Shown piece after piece: positions 34,632-42,405 of a stretch of 64,000 nucleotides of DNA (position 1 is its first letter; each line of letters begins with the position of its first letter). The notes beneath the pieces are model-generated. The model saw only the letters and a list, made by a program, of their open reading frames with translations. It searched no databases and was not told where the DNA came from. Source of the stretch: Microbacterium sp. 10M-3C3 (GTDB lineage: Bacteria; Actinomycetota; Actinomycetes; Actinomycetales; Microbacteriaceae); assembly GCF_003931875.1 (NCBI RefSeq), contig NZ_CP034245.1, positions 2,356,001 to 2,420,000 on the forward strand, in the 5' to 3' direction. The position numbers and the translations under genes were made by a program.

Positions 34632-35969
34632 TCAGAGCAGCTGGATCGGGTTGAACAGGTCGGCCGCGATGAGGACGCCGCCCATGCCGATCAGAAGCAT
34701 GACGACGACGAAGGTCACCGGCACGAGCTTGGTGGCGTCGACCGGCCGCGCAATACGGCCACGCAGACGCGCCCACGCACGCTTGATCCCGTCCCACAGC
34801 GCCACGACCACGTGACCGCCGTCCAGCGGCAGGAGCGGGATGAGGTTGAAGACGAACAGCGCGATGTTCAACGACCCCAGCAGCCCGATGAGGGTCGCGA
34901 CCCGGTCGAGCACGGGAGCGTCGGTCGCGGCGACCTCGCCGGCGAGCCGCCCGGCGCCGACCACGCTGAGCGGCCCGTTCGGGTCGCGCTCCTGCCCCGT
35001 GAACAGGTCGACCGCGGTGCCCCACACCCGCACCGGCAGCTGCACCATGATGCCCGCGACCGATCCGACGTTCTCGATCGCGGCCTGCGGGCCCGCCCAC
35101 AGCGGCTGCGGCTCGAGAGAGACCTGCGCACCCACGCCGGCGAAGCCGACCTGCTGCGTCCGGGGTTGACCGTCCGCGCCGGTGACGGGTCTGCCATTGG
35201 CGTCGACGACCGCGCGGGTCGTCTCGACGGGCGTGAGCGTGACGGTGAGGTCCTGCCCGTCGCGGGTGAGCTCGACCGGAAGCGCGTCCCCGGGGTGGGC
35301 CTGGATGATCGCCGTGGCCTCCGCGAACGTCGAGACGGGCGTGCCGTCGATCGAGCGGAGGACGTCGCCCGGCTGGATCCCGGCCTCGGCGGCGGGGGCC
35401 ACCGGATCGTCGGCGGTGCACGTGTCGCGGCCGGCGTCGGCGGGGAGCACGCACTGGCTGACGGAGGCGACCGTCGTCGTGGCCGTCTGCACGCCGATGC
35501 CGCTGAACAGGATCGCGAACAGCACGACCGCCAGGACGAGGTTCATGACCGGGCCACCGAGCATGATGATCACGCGCTTCCACACCGCGAGCCGGTAGAA
35601 GGCGCGCTCGTCGTCGGCCACGAGCGTCTCGTCGTTCGCGGCGCGCGCGTCCTGCACCATCGTCGAGAAGAACCGGCCGAGGCGCGTGGGCCGCTCCCGT
35701 TCGCCCTCTGCCCCGCCGTCGAGCGCCTTCGAGGGCGGATACATGCCCGCCATCGAGATGTAGCCGCCGAGCGGGAGCGCCTTGACGCCGTACTCGGTCT
35801 CGCCGATGCGACGCGACCACAGCGTCGGTCCGAAGCCGATCATGTACTGGCCGACACGCACGCCGAACAGCTTCGCGGGCAGGAGGTGGCCGATCTCGTG
35901 CAGCGCGATCGAGACGGCGAGGCCCACGACGAGCAGCACGACGCCGATCACGAACAGCACAACGGTCAC
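34632..35969 (-). CDS. rseP: RIP site-2 metalloprotease (RseP/Rip1)
   Basis: This 445-residue intramembrane zinc protease cleaves anti-sigma factors and other membrane substrates. HEIGH at residues 24-28 lies in the first helix, a PDZ domain occupies about 180-290 (AAEAGIQPGDVLRSIDGTPV), and FNLIPLLPLDGGHV carries the second metal ligand (LDG). GGYISMAGM follows helix 1 as usual. The GTG start at 35969 lies 6 nt after TACCGT. A frame continuing to 36095 adds non-conserved residues. It belongs between dxr and ispG in the conserved isoprenoid/protease cluster. Confidence 0.94.
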   Translation of the reverse strand: MTVVLFVIGVVLLVVGLAVSIALHEIGHLLPAKLFGVRVGQYMIGFGPTLWSRRIGETEYGVKALPLGGYISMAGMYPPSKALDGGAEGERERPTRLGRFFSTMVQDARAANDETLVADDERAFYRLAVWKRVIIMLGGPVMNLVLAVVLFAILFSGIGVQTATTTVASVSQCVLPADAGRDTCTADDPVAPAAEAGIQPGDVLRSIDGTPVSTFAEATAIIQAHPGDALPVELTRDGQDLTVTLTPVETTRAVVDANGRPVTGADGQPRTQQVGFAGVGAQVSLEPQPLWAGPQAAIENVGSVAGIMVQLPVRVWGTAVDLFTGQERDPNGPLSVVGAGRLAGEVAATDAPVLDRVATLIGLLGSLNIALFVFNLIPLLPLDGGHVVVALWDGIKRAWARLRGRIARPVDATKLVPVTFVVVMLLIGMGGVLIAADLFNPIQLL

Positions 35970-35975
35970 CCGCTC

Positions 35976-35981
35976 ACGGTA
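35976..35981 (-). promoter_or_regulatory. -10 like hexamer for rseP
   Basis: TACCGT on the minus strand ends 6 nt before the GTG at 35969, predicting a leaderless mRNA. Confidence 0.5.
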
Positions 35982-36016
35982 CCGCCGAGCGCCTATGAGA
36001 GGGCCGTGCGACGGCG

Positions 36017-36644
36017 ATGAGACGACCGCTCGCCTCCCCTGGAGGCGTGAGCACGCGGTCGGCGAGAGCGGTGCGCGGCGCCTCGTTCGCCGCATCCGCC
36101 AGCGCCTTCGCCGCGACGGCCCACACCCTCGGCGGCGGCAGCCCGCCCTCGCCGCTGTTCTGCCTGCTGCTGGCGGCGCTGCTGCTGCCGGTCACGACCG
36201 CCCTGGCCGGCCCGCGTCCGGCGCTGTGGCGCACGGTGACCGATGGGCGCCGCGCAGCTCTCGTTCCACACGGCCTTCGCCGTCGTCGGCGACATCGGCG
36301 CATGGGGCCCCGTGGCGACGCACGTGCACGGTGCCGGCGCCTCGATCGCACTCGCGCCGGCCACCGGCGGCCTCGCACCGGATGCGGCGATGACGCTCGC
36401 GCACGCGATCGCCGCACTCGCGGCCGTCGCGGTCGTGCACCGCGGCGAGCGCGCCGTCGTCGCGATCCTCGCGTGGGTCCCGCGCGCCCTGCGGCGCCTA
36501 CTCGCCCCCGTCGCCCCGCTCGTCGTCCGTGCCCCCCGCCTCCTGGCGGAGCGCGCGATCCGTCCCGCCCGCCCGACCGTCCCGCACGGGACGCTGTCGC
36601 GCCGCGGCCCGCCGCTTCCCGTCGGCCCCGCACCCGCTCGGTGA
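36017..36644 (+). pseudogene. Frameshifted hypothetical membrane protein upstream of ycnI
   Basis: Two overlapping frames look like one protein. The first, from the ATG at 36017, gives ASAFAATAHTLGGGSPPSP followed by a hydrophobic segment and RPALWRTVT. About 36240 the protein-like sequence continues in the next frame as MGAAQLSFHTAFAVVGDIGA, a His-containing loop (ATHVHGAGAS), a helix ALAAVAVV and RGERAVVAILAWVPRALRR, ending at 36644. Joining them needs a +1 shift in GTGACCGATGGGC, as if one base were inserted. Small membrane proteins with this helix pattern commonly accompany ycnI. Alternatives are a sequencing error or a separate short gene starting at ATG 36243. Confidence 0.55.
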
Positions 36645-36676
36645 GCGGGTGGCGCCGTCGCCTGCGGGCGACGGCG
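36631..36676. terminator. Two tandem hairpins before ycnI
   Basis: CACCCGCT/AGCGGGTG (36631-36651) includes the stop codon of the frameshifted gene. CGCCGTCGCC/GGCGACGGCG (36653-36676, loop TGCG) follows at once. Further GACCGG/CCGGTC palindromes extend to about 36715. They probably limit read-through into ycnI. Confidence 0.5.
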
Positions 36677-36772
36677 TCCCGCCGACCGGTCGCCCGACCG
36701 GCCGGTCCGGTCGTGCGCGTTCGCCGCGACCGGTCACGGGCGTCCCACGCCCCGACGAGAAACGAGATCAGC

Positions 36773-37612
36773 ATGTCCCTTCCCTCCCCCGCTCCCCGTC
36801 CCTCCCGCCGGCGCCGCACGCGTCTGCTCACGGGCGCTGTCGCCGGCCTCGCCCTCGTGGTCGGCACGCCGCTCGCGGCGCTCGCCCACGTGCACGTCAC
36901 GCCCGACACCACGGCCGCCGATGCGACCACCACGCTGACGTTCTCCTTCAGCCACGGCTGCGAGGACTCGCCCACGACCGCGCTCGTGATCGACATCCCC
37001 CAGGGCGTGACCAACGTCGTGCCGGCCGCGTCGGCGTCGTGGGACATCCAGCGCACGCTCGCCGGCAACGGCACCGTCACGCAGGTCACCTACACCGCCG
37101 TCCGCCCGATCGAGTCTGGCCTGAAGGGCGAGGTGGCGATGGACGTGCGCTTCGCGCCCGACCTCGCCGGCACGTCCGTCCCGTTCCCCGTGACGCAGCA
37201 GTGCGTCTCGGGGTCGACGGCGTGGACCCAGGGCGCGGGCGCAGGCGAGGAGGAGCCCGAGTCGCCCGCGCCCGTCGTCCAGGTGGGTGCGGTCGCCGCC
37301 TCCACGGGCGACGACGAGCACGGCGGAGACGCGCAGTCCGCGGGCGACCACTCCGCCACCGACCACTCCGCCACCGGCCACTCCGCCACAGACCAGGAGG
37401 GCGCGTCGGCCGCCGACGGTGCCGACCCCGCGGCCGCGACGACGGATGCGGCGGGCCTGTGGCTCGGCGGAGCCGGCCTCGCCCTGGGCGCCGCGGCTCT
37501 CGTCGTCGCTCGTGGCGCTGCGCCGCCGGCGCGCGTGAGCCGAGGCGTGCCGCGGCCCGCGCCGCGGCGCGCCTCGCGCACGCGCGACCGGATGAGACGC
37601 GCGACCGGATGA
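36773..37612 (+). CDS. ycnI: YcnI-family (DUF1775) copper-associated secreted protein
   Basis: A 279-residue protein with a basic N-region, a hydrophobic signal core and a predicted cut after Ala38 (LAALA|HVHVTP). The mature protein would begin with His39. YcnI proteins bind Cu(II) through the N-terminal His plus a conserved Trp/acidic residue. The DUF1775 domain spans about 39-160, including TFSFSHGCEDSPTTALVIDIPQG. A linker contains three 5-residue repeats (DHSAT, DHSAT, GHSAT). A membrane helix (about 225-250) and an Arg-rich cytoplasmic tail follow. The usual partner ycnJ (CopC-CopD) is not present; only a disrupted membrane gene lies upstream. Confidence 0.85.
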   Translation: MSLPSPAPRPSRRRRTRLLTGAVAGLALVVGTPLAALAHVHVTPDTTAADATTTLTFSFSHGCEDSPTTALVIDIPQGVTNVVPAASASWDIQRTLAGNGTVTQVTYTAVRPIESGLKGEVAMDVRFAPDLAGTSVPFPVTQQCVSGSTAWTQGAGAGEEEPESPAPVVQVGAVAASTGDDEHGGDAQSAGDHSATDHSATGHSATDQEGASAADGADPAAATTDAAGLWLGGAGLALGAAALVVARGAAPPARVSRGVPRPAPRRASRTRDRMRRATG

Positions 37613-37627
37613 GAGGATGGTGCGGAC

Positions 37628-39292
37628 ATGTCGACTGCCGCCGCCTCCCACCTTCCGCCCGTGCTCCGTCCGGAGCATCCGCCCCGCCGCTCGCTGGCCG
37701 ACCTGGCCGCGCGCTTCGGTGCGCAGGTCGCGGGCGACATCGACGGCGTCGAGCTGTCGGGCATCACGCTCGCCACCGCCGATCTGCGCCCCGGCGAGGC
37801 GTTCGTCGCGACCCGGGGCGTCAACCGCCACGGCGCGGAGTTCGCCGCCCAGGCCGCGGCCTCCGGAGCCGTGGCCGTCATCACCGACGAGGCCGGAGCC
37901 GCTCTCGCCACCGGCAGCGGCGTGCCGGTGCTCGTCGTGGACGACCCCCGGGCCCTCCTCGGCGACCTGTCGGCGTGGGTGTACGGCACCGGCCCGGACG
38001 ACGCGCTGCCGATCCTTCTGGCGACCACGGGCACGAACGGCAAGACGAGCGTGTCGCACCTGCTCGAGGGCATCCTCGCTCAGCTCGGCGTCGTGACGGG
38101 GCTCTCCTCGACGGCCGAGCGGCACATCGCAGGCGAGGTCATCGTGTCTCGGCTCACCACGCCCGAGGCGTCGGAGTTCCATGCCCTGCTCGCCCTCATG
38201 CGGGAGCGCGGCGTCGAGGCCGTCGCCGTCGAGGTCAGCGCGCAGGCGCTCAGCCGCCACCGCGTCGACGGCATCGTCTTCGACGTGGCCGCGTTCACGA
38301 ACCTCAGCCACGACCATCTCGACGACTACGCCGACATGCGGGAGTACTTCGAGGCGAAGCTCGCGCTGTTCCGCCCCGACCGCGCCCGGCGCGCGGTGGT
38401 CTCCCTCGACTCCGCCTCCGGCGCCGAGGTCGCCGCCCGCGCCGAGGTGCCCGTGGTCACGGTCGCCACTCCGGCGATCGCCGCGGACCCCGCGTCCGCC
38501 GCATCCGCCGACTGGATCGTCGAGATCGGCGAGGAGCGACAGGACGGCACGGCGTTCACGCTGCGCGGCCCCGATGGGCGCGCCCTCTCGACGGTCGTGC
38601 CGGTCATCGGCCGGCACATGGCCTCCAACGCCGGGCTCGCGATCGTCATGCTGCTCGAGGCCGGGTACGCGTGGGACGCCCTCGTCGCCGCCCTCGACGA
38701 CGGGCGGATCGACGCGTACCTGCCGGGTCGCACGCAGCTCGTCTCGGGCGAGCGCGGTCCCGCCGTGTACGTGGACTTCGGCCACTCTCCCGACGCGTTC
38801 GAGAAGACGCTCGCAGCGATCCGCCGCGTCACCCCGGGCCGCGTGCTCATGCTCGTCGGCGCCGACGGCGACCGCGATGCGACGAAGCGCCACGACATGG
38901 GCCGCACCGCGGTCGAGGGCAGCGACGTGCTCGTGATCACCGACCACCATCCGCGCTTCGAAGACCCCGACACCATCCGCGCCACCCTGATCGAAGGCGC
39001 CCGGCGCGCGCGGCCCGACGCCGAGATCCACGAGTACTCCCCACCCGAGCGGGCGATCGTGGAGGCCGTCGCGCTCGTGGGCGAGGGCGACGCGATCCTG
39101 TGGGCGGGCCCCGGCCACCAGGACTACCGCGACATCCGCGGCCGGCGCACCCCTTATTCCGCGCGCGAGCTCGCGCGCCGCGCACTGCGGGCGGCCGGCT
39201 GGCCGGTGCCCGAACCGCACTGGCCGGTGCCGTATCCGGACGGCGAGACGCCGGCGTCCGATCCCGAGCGCCCGTACCCCTTCCCCGCCTGA
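37628..39292 (+). CDS. MurE-like Mur ligase (UDP-MurNAc-tripeptide synthetase family), second-type
   Basis: A 554-residue ATP-dependent amino-acid ligase with the three Mur domains. The N-terminal UDP-substrate domain is at about 20-125, the central ATPase has TTGTNGKTS (133-141), and the C-terminal domain has GRTQLV, YVDFGHSPDAFEKTLAAIR and VGADGDRD. At the position of the MurE specificity motif DNPR (meso-DAP enzymes) it has TDHHPRFEDP (438-447). It is not in a dcw cell-wall cluster, so it is probably a paralogue of the main MurE. Microbacteriaceae have B-type peptidoglycan, so a diamino acid other than DAP, or a different acceptor, is plausible; this is inference. It starts 15 bp after ycnI. 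Confidence 0.8.
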   Translation: MSTAAASHLPPVLRPEHPPRRSLADLAARFGAQVAGDIDGVELSGITLATADLRPGEAFVATRGVNRHGAEFAAQAAASGAVAVITDEAGAALATGSGVPVLVVDDPRALLGDLSAWVYGTGPDDALPILLATTGTNGKTSVSHLLEGILAQLGVVTGLSSTAERHIAGEVIVSRLTTPEASEFHALLALMRERGVEAVAVEVSAQALSRHRVDGIVFDVAAFTNLSHDHLDDYADMREYFEAKLALFRPDRARRAVVSLDSASGAEVAARAEVPVVTVATPAIAADPASAASADWIVEIGEERQDGTAFTLRGPDGRALSTVVPVIGRHMASNAGLAIVMLLEAGYAWDALVAALDDGRIDAYLPGRTQLVSGERGPAVYVDFGHSPDAFEKTLAAIRRVTPGRVLMLVGADGDRDATKRHDMGRTAVEGSDVLVITDHHPRFEDPDTIRATLIEGARRARPDAEIHEYSPPERAIVEAVALVGEGDAILWAGPGHQDYRDIRGRRTPYSARELARRALRAAGWPVPEPHWPVPYPDGETPASDPERPYPFPA

Positions 39293-39299
39293 CGCACGG

Positions 39300-39370
39300 C
39301 CCGAGAAACCACGCTCGCGTCAAGACATCACGTCAGACCTGCTTTCTCAGCACGGACGTGGTTTCCCGAG
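39300..39370. repeat. 71-bp inverted repeat between the Mur ligase gene and dxr
   Basis: CCCGAGAAACCACG (39300-39313) pairs with CGTGGTTTCCCGAG (39357-39370) with two mismatches. The centre holds TTTCTCAGCACGG, reminiscent of the TTTCTCAGGAG of the 31176 element. It lies between convergent genes. Confidence 0.6.
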
Positions 39371-39374
39371 GACG

Positions 39375-40460
39375 TCAGGATGCGGCGGCGATGACCGCGT
39401 CCGCGGTGCGTCGCGCCCACGCCTCGGCCTCGGCGAGGCTCTCGCGCGTGAGGGCGACGGGCGCATGGTGCCGCTCGACCACGTCGCGGACGGTGTCGAC
39501 GATGCCGGTGAACGCCAGCCGCCCGTCGTGGAACGCGTCGACGGCCTGCTCGTTGGCCGCGTTGAAGACGGCCGGATAGGTGCCGCCGCGGCGACCGACC
39601 GCCTTCGCGAGTGCGACGGCCGGGAACGCGTCGTCGTCGAGCGGTTCGAAGGTCCACGCGGTCGCCGTCGTCCAGTCCAGCGGCCGGCCGACACCCGCTA
39701 CACGTCGCGGCCAGTCGAGGCCCAGCGAGATCGGCAGGCGCATGTCGGGCGGCGAGGCCTGGGCAAGCGTCGAGCCGTCGATGAACTCCACCATCGAGTG
39801 CACGATCGACTGCGGGTGCACGACGACGTCGATGCGCTCGTACGGCACGTCGAAGAGCAGATGCGCCTCGATCACCTCGAGTCCCTTGTTCACGAGCGTG
39901 GCCGAGTTGGTCGTGACGACCCGTCCCATGTCCCATGTGGGGTGCGCGAGCGCCTCGGCCGGCGTCACGCCCGCGAGCTCGGCGCGCGTGCGACCGCGGA
40001 ACGGGCCGCCCGAGGCGGTCAGCACGAGCCGGCGCACCTCGTCGGCGTCGCCGCCGCGCAGCGCCTGCGCGATCGCGGAGTGCTCCGAGTCGACGGGCAC
40101 GATCTGCCCCGGTCGCGCGAGCGCCGTCACGAGGTCGCCGCCGACGATCAGCGACTCCTTGTTCGCGAGCGCGAGAATGCGCCCGGCCTCGAGCGCGGCG
40201 AGCGTCGGGCCGAGCCCCACCGAGCCGGTGATGCCGTTGAGCACGACGTCCGCGTCGACGTCGCGGACGAGCTGCTCGGCCTCGACGGCACCGACCGCCG
40301 TGTGCGCGACGCCGAAGCGCTGCGCCTGCGCGGCCATCGTCTCGCGGTCGCGACCGACGGCGAGGCCGACGACCTCGAACCGGTCGGGGTTGGCCGCGAT
40401 GACATCGAGCGCCTGCGTCCCGATCGATCCGGTGGAGCCGAGGACGAGAACGCGTCGCAT
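39375..40460 (-). CDS. dxr: 1-deoxy-D-xylulose 5-phosphate reductoisomerase
   Basis: A 361-residue NADPH enzyme forming 2-C-methyl-D-erythritol 4-phosphate in the non-mevalonate pathway. The NADPH loop is [15 protein letters not shown] (residues 7-21), the metal/substrate region is [12 protein letters not shown], and the flexible loop holds [26 protein letters not shown] and [14 protein letters not shown] are the usual C-terminal blocks. The ATG at 40460 follows TAGGCT by 6 nt. It is the first gene of the dxr-rseP-ispG backbone, here split by the ycnI/Mur ligase insertion. Confidence 0.96.
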   Translation of the reverse strand: MRRVLVLGSTGSIGTQALDVIAANPDRFEVVGLAVGRDRETMAAQAQRFGVAHTAVGAVEAEQLVRDVDADVVLNGITGSVGLGPTLAALEAGRILALANKESLIVGGDLVTALARPGQIVPVDSEHSAIAQALRGGDADEVRRLVLTASGGPFRGRTRAELAGVTPAEALAHPTWDMGRVVTTNSATLVNKGLEVIEAHLLFDVPYERIDVVVHPQSIVHSMVEFIDGSTLAQASPPDMRLPISLGLDWPRRVAGVGRPLDWTTATAWTFEPLDDDAFPAVALAKAVGRRGGTYPAVFNAANEQAVDAFHDGRLAFTGIVDTVRDVVERHHAPVALTRESLAEAEAWARRTADAVIAAAS

Positions 40461-40466
40461 CCGGTC

Positions 40467-40472
40467 AGCCTA
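40467..40472 (-). promoter_or_regulatory. -10 like hexamer for dxr
   Basis: TAGGCT on the minus strand ends 6 nt before the ATG at 40460, predicting a leaderless mRNA. Confidence 0.55.
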
Positions 40473-40501
40473 CCGACGGGGCCGCGACCGCCCGTCCGCG
40501 A

Positions 40502-41443
40502 TCACTGGGCCTGCGGATGCTGCGTCGCGAGGATGTCGACGACGAACACGAGCGTCTCGTTCTGCAGCTCGTTGCCCTCGGCGTTGCCGTAGCCGGCCGA
40601 CGGCGGCACTACGACGAGCACCTGCGAGCCGACGGTGTGGTTCTCGAGGGCCTGGCGGAAGCCGTCGACGACCCCCGTCGTCGGGAAGCTCGCGGGCATG
40701 CCGCGGCTCCAGCTCGAGTCGAACTCGCTGCCGTCCGACCACTTCACGCCCTTGTACTGCACGAGGACGGTGTCGCCGGGCTCCACGGTGGCGCCGTCGC
40801 CGAGCTTGAGCGTCTCCAGCTGCACGTCCGTGGGCGGGTCGGTCTGCGGCACGGTGATGGTGGGCTCGCCGTCCTCGGCGAGCTCGACCGTCGGGAAGCC
40901 CGCCTGCGGCTGCTGGTCGGCGCCCGTCGCCGTAAGGGGCGTCACACCGAGGAGGTCGACGACGTAGGCCACCGGGGCCGACTCGCCGTCGCTCGAGGGC
41001 AGCACCGTCGCCACGCGCGTGCCGACCGGGGCGCAGCCGAAGAACTGGCCGAGCACGCTGTCGGGCGAGATCTGCTGCGGCAGGAGCTCGCCCGCGCCGT
41101 AGCCGAGGGTGCCCAGCTGCTCGCCCGTCGTCGTGTCGAAGGCGGTCAGCCCGTACGAGATGTAGTCGCCCGAGGCCACCGGGTCGCCCGAGCCCTCGGT
41201 GACGACCGTGCTCTCGACCTCGGTCACATCCAGGGGCGTCGAAAAGGTCGCCGTCGCCGGCTGGCCCTCGTCGCCCGACACCTGGATGGCCTCGGATGCC
41301 GCGCCGGACGGCGCGGCGGCGACGCACAGGTCGCCGGGCGTGCCCGACGGGCTCGCGTCCGGCTCCGCGGCGCCCGAGCACCCGGCGAGGATGACGGCCG
41401 CGGCGGCGGCGAGGGACAGCGTGACGAGCGGGCGGAAGCGCAC
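40502..41443 (-). CDS. FKBP-type peptidyl-prolyl isomerase lipoprotein
   Basis: A 313-residue lipoprotein. The GTG start at 41443 has AGAGG seven nt upstream. The signal ends VILAGC, so Cys22 should be lipidated. Residues 70-175 look like a degenerate FKBP-like domain (SGDYISYGLTAFDTTTGEQL, VGTRVATVLPS, YVVDLLGV). Residues 205-310 are a canonical FKBP domain: GDTVLVQYKGVKWSDGSEFDSSW, VVDGFRQALENHTVGSQVLVVV, PPSAGYG. It probably helps fold proteins outside the membrane. An ATG at 41479 would lengthen the N-terminus unnaturally. Confidence 0.88.
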   Translation of the reverse strand: MRFRPLVTLSLAAAAAVILAGCSGAAEPDASPSGTPGDLCVAAAPSGAASEAIQVSGDEGQPATATFSTPLDVTEVESTVVTEGSGDPVASGDYISYGLTAFDTTTGEQLGTLGYGAGELLPQQISPDSVLGQFFGCAPVGTRVATVLPSSDGESAPVAYVVDLLGVTPLTATGADQQPQAGFPTVELAEDGEPTITVPQTDPPTDVQLETLKLGDGATVEPGDTVLVQYKGVKWSDGSEFDSSWSRGMPASFPTTGVVDGFRQALENHTVGSQVLVVVPPSAGYGNAEGNELQNETLVFVVDILATQHPQAQ

Positions 41444-41545
41444 GGGGAGACCTCTCGAAGGGAGCGGGGGCCACTCCATCCTGACGCATCCCGCTTACGA
41501 AGGCGCTGAGAGCGGGGCATACGCGGTGGAGAATGCGATCGGCAG

Positions 41546-41551
41546 TATCGT
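41546..41551 (+). promoter_or_regulatory. -10 like hexamer for plsC
   Basis: TATCGT ends 6 nt before the GTG at 41558, predicting a leaderless mRNA. Confidence 0.45.
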
Positions 41552-41557
41552 CGTCGG

Positions 41558-42316
41558 GTGACTCCCGAGGATGCCGCTGCCCCCGAAGCGGCCGAGGTCC
41601 CGCCGTCGAAGACGACCGGCGCGGCGTACGCCTTCGGCCGCTTCGTCGTCGCGCCGCTCGCGCGCATGATCTACCGCCCGCACGTCGAGGGCCGCGACCT
41701 GGTCCCCCGGACCGGCGCGGTCATCTTCGCGAGCAACCACCTGTCGTTCATCGATTCGGTCGCGATCCCGATCGCAGCGCCCCGTCCCGTGCACTTCCTC
41801 GCGAAGTCGAGCTACTTCGAGTCCTGGGCGTCACGGCAGTTCTTCTCGGCCATCGGCGCGATCCCGGTCGAGCGCGGTGCAGGCCAGGCGGCGCTCGACG
41901 CGCTCGAGCAGCAGCGCCGCATCCTCGCCGACGGGCGCGCCGTCGCGCTCTACCCGGAGGGCACGCGCTCGCTCGACGGGCGCCTGTACAAGGGCCGCAC
42001 CGGCGTGGCGTTCCTCGCCCTCGAGACCGGAGCTCCGGTGGTGCCGGTCGGCCTCATCGGCACCGACGCCGTGATGCCCGTGGGCGCGCGCTTCCCGACG
42101 CTCCGTCAGCGCGTCACGGTGCGCTTCGGCGCGCCGCTGGACCTGTCCGCGCACGGGCCCGCCTCCTCCGGCCGGGCCCGGCGCACCGCGACCGACGAGA
42201 TCATGGCCGCGATCCACGCGCTCTCCGGCCAGGAGCTCGCCGGCGCGTACAACGAAGTGCCCGCCTCCCACCCGATCGAGCGCATCAAGCAGGTCCTCCC
42301 CCACGAGCGCCGCTGA
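41558..42316 (+). CDS. plsC: 1-acylglycerol-3-phosphate acyltransferase family protein
   Basis: A 252-residue membrane-associated acyltransferase that places the second acyl chain during phosphatidic acid synthesis. The catalytic NHLSFID (HX4D) lies near residues 60-66, IPVERG follows near 108, and the glycerol-phosphate site is YPEGTRSLDG near 133. APVVPVGLIG completes the PlsC blocks. The first 30 residues are Ala/Glu-rich and not hydrophobic. The GTG at 41558 follows TATCGT by 6 nt. Several PlsC paralogues are usual in actinobacteria, so the exact acyl acceptor is uncertain. Confidence 0.9.
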   Translation: MTPEDAAAPEAAEVPPSKTTGAAYAFGRFVVAPLARMIYRPHVEGRDLVPRTGAVIFASNHLSFIDSVAIPIAAPRPVHFLAKSSYFESWASRQFFSAIGAIPVERGAGQAALDALEQQRRILADGRAVALYPEGTRSLDGRLYKGRTGVAFLALETGAPVVPVGLIGTDAVMPVGARFPTLRQRVTVRFGAPLDLSAHGPASSGRARRTATDEIMAAIHALSGQELAGAYNEVPASHPIERIKQVLPHERR

Positions 42317-42405
42317 CGACACGTCGCACCCGCGCGCCCTTGACAGTGCCCGCCGCACGGGGGACTCTCTCCCTGACTGCACCGTCGCCGTCATGGGGAG
42401 GAATC

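Noticed and set aside
36243..36644. An independent short gene starting at ATG 36243
   Set aside because: Possible, but the helix pattern and the adjoining hydrophobic frame from 36017 fit one frameshifted gene better. No ribosome site precedes 36243.
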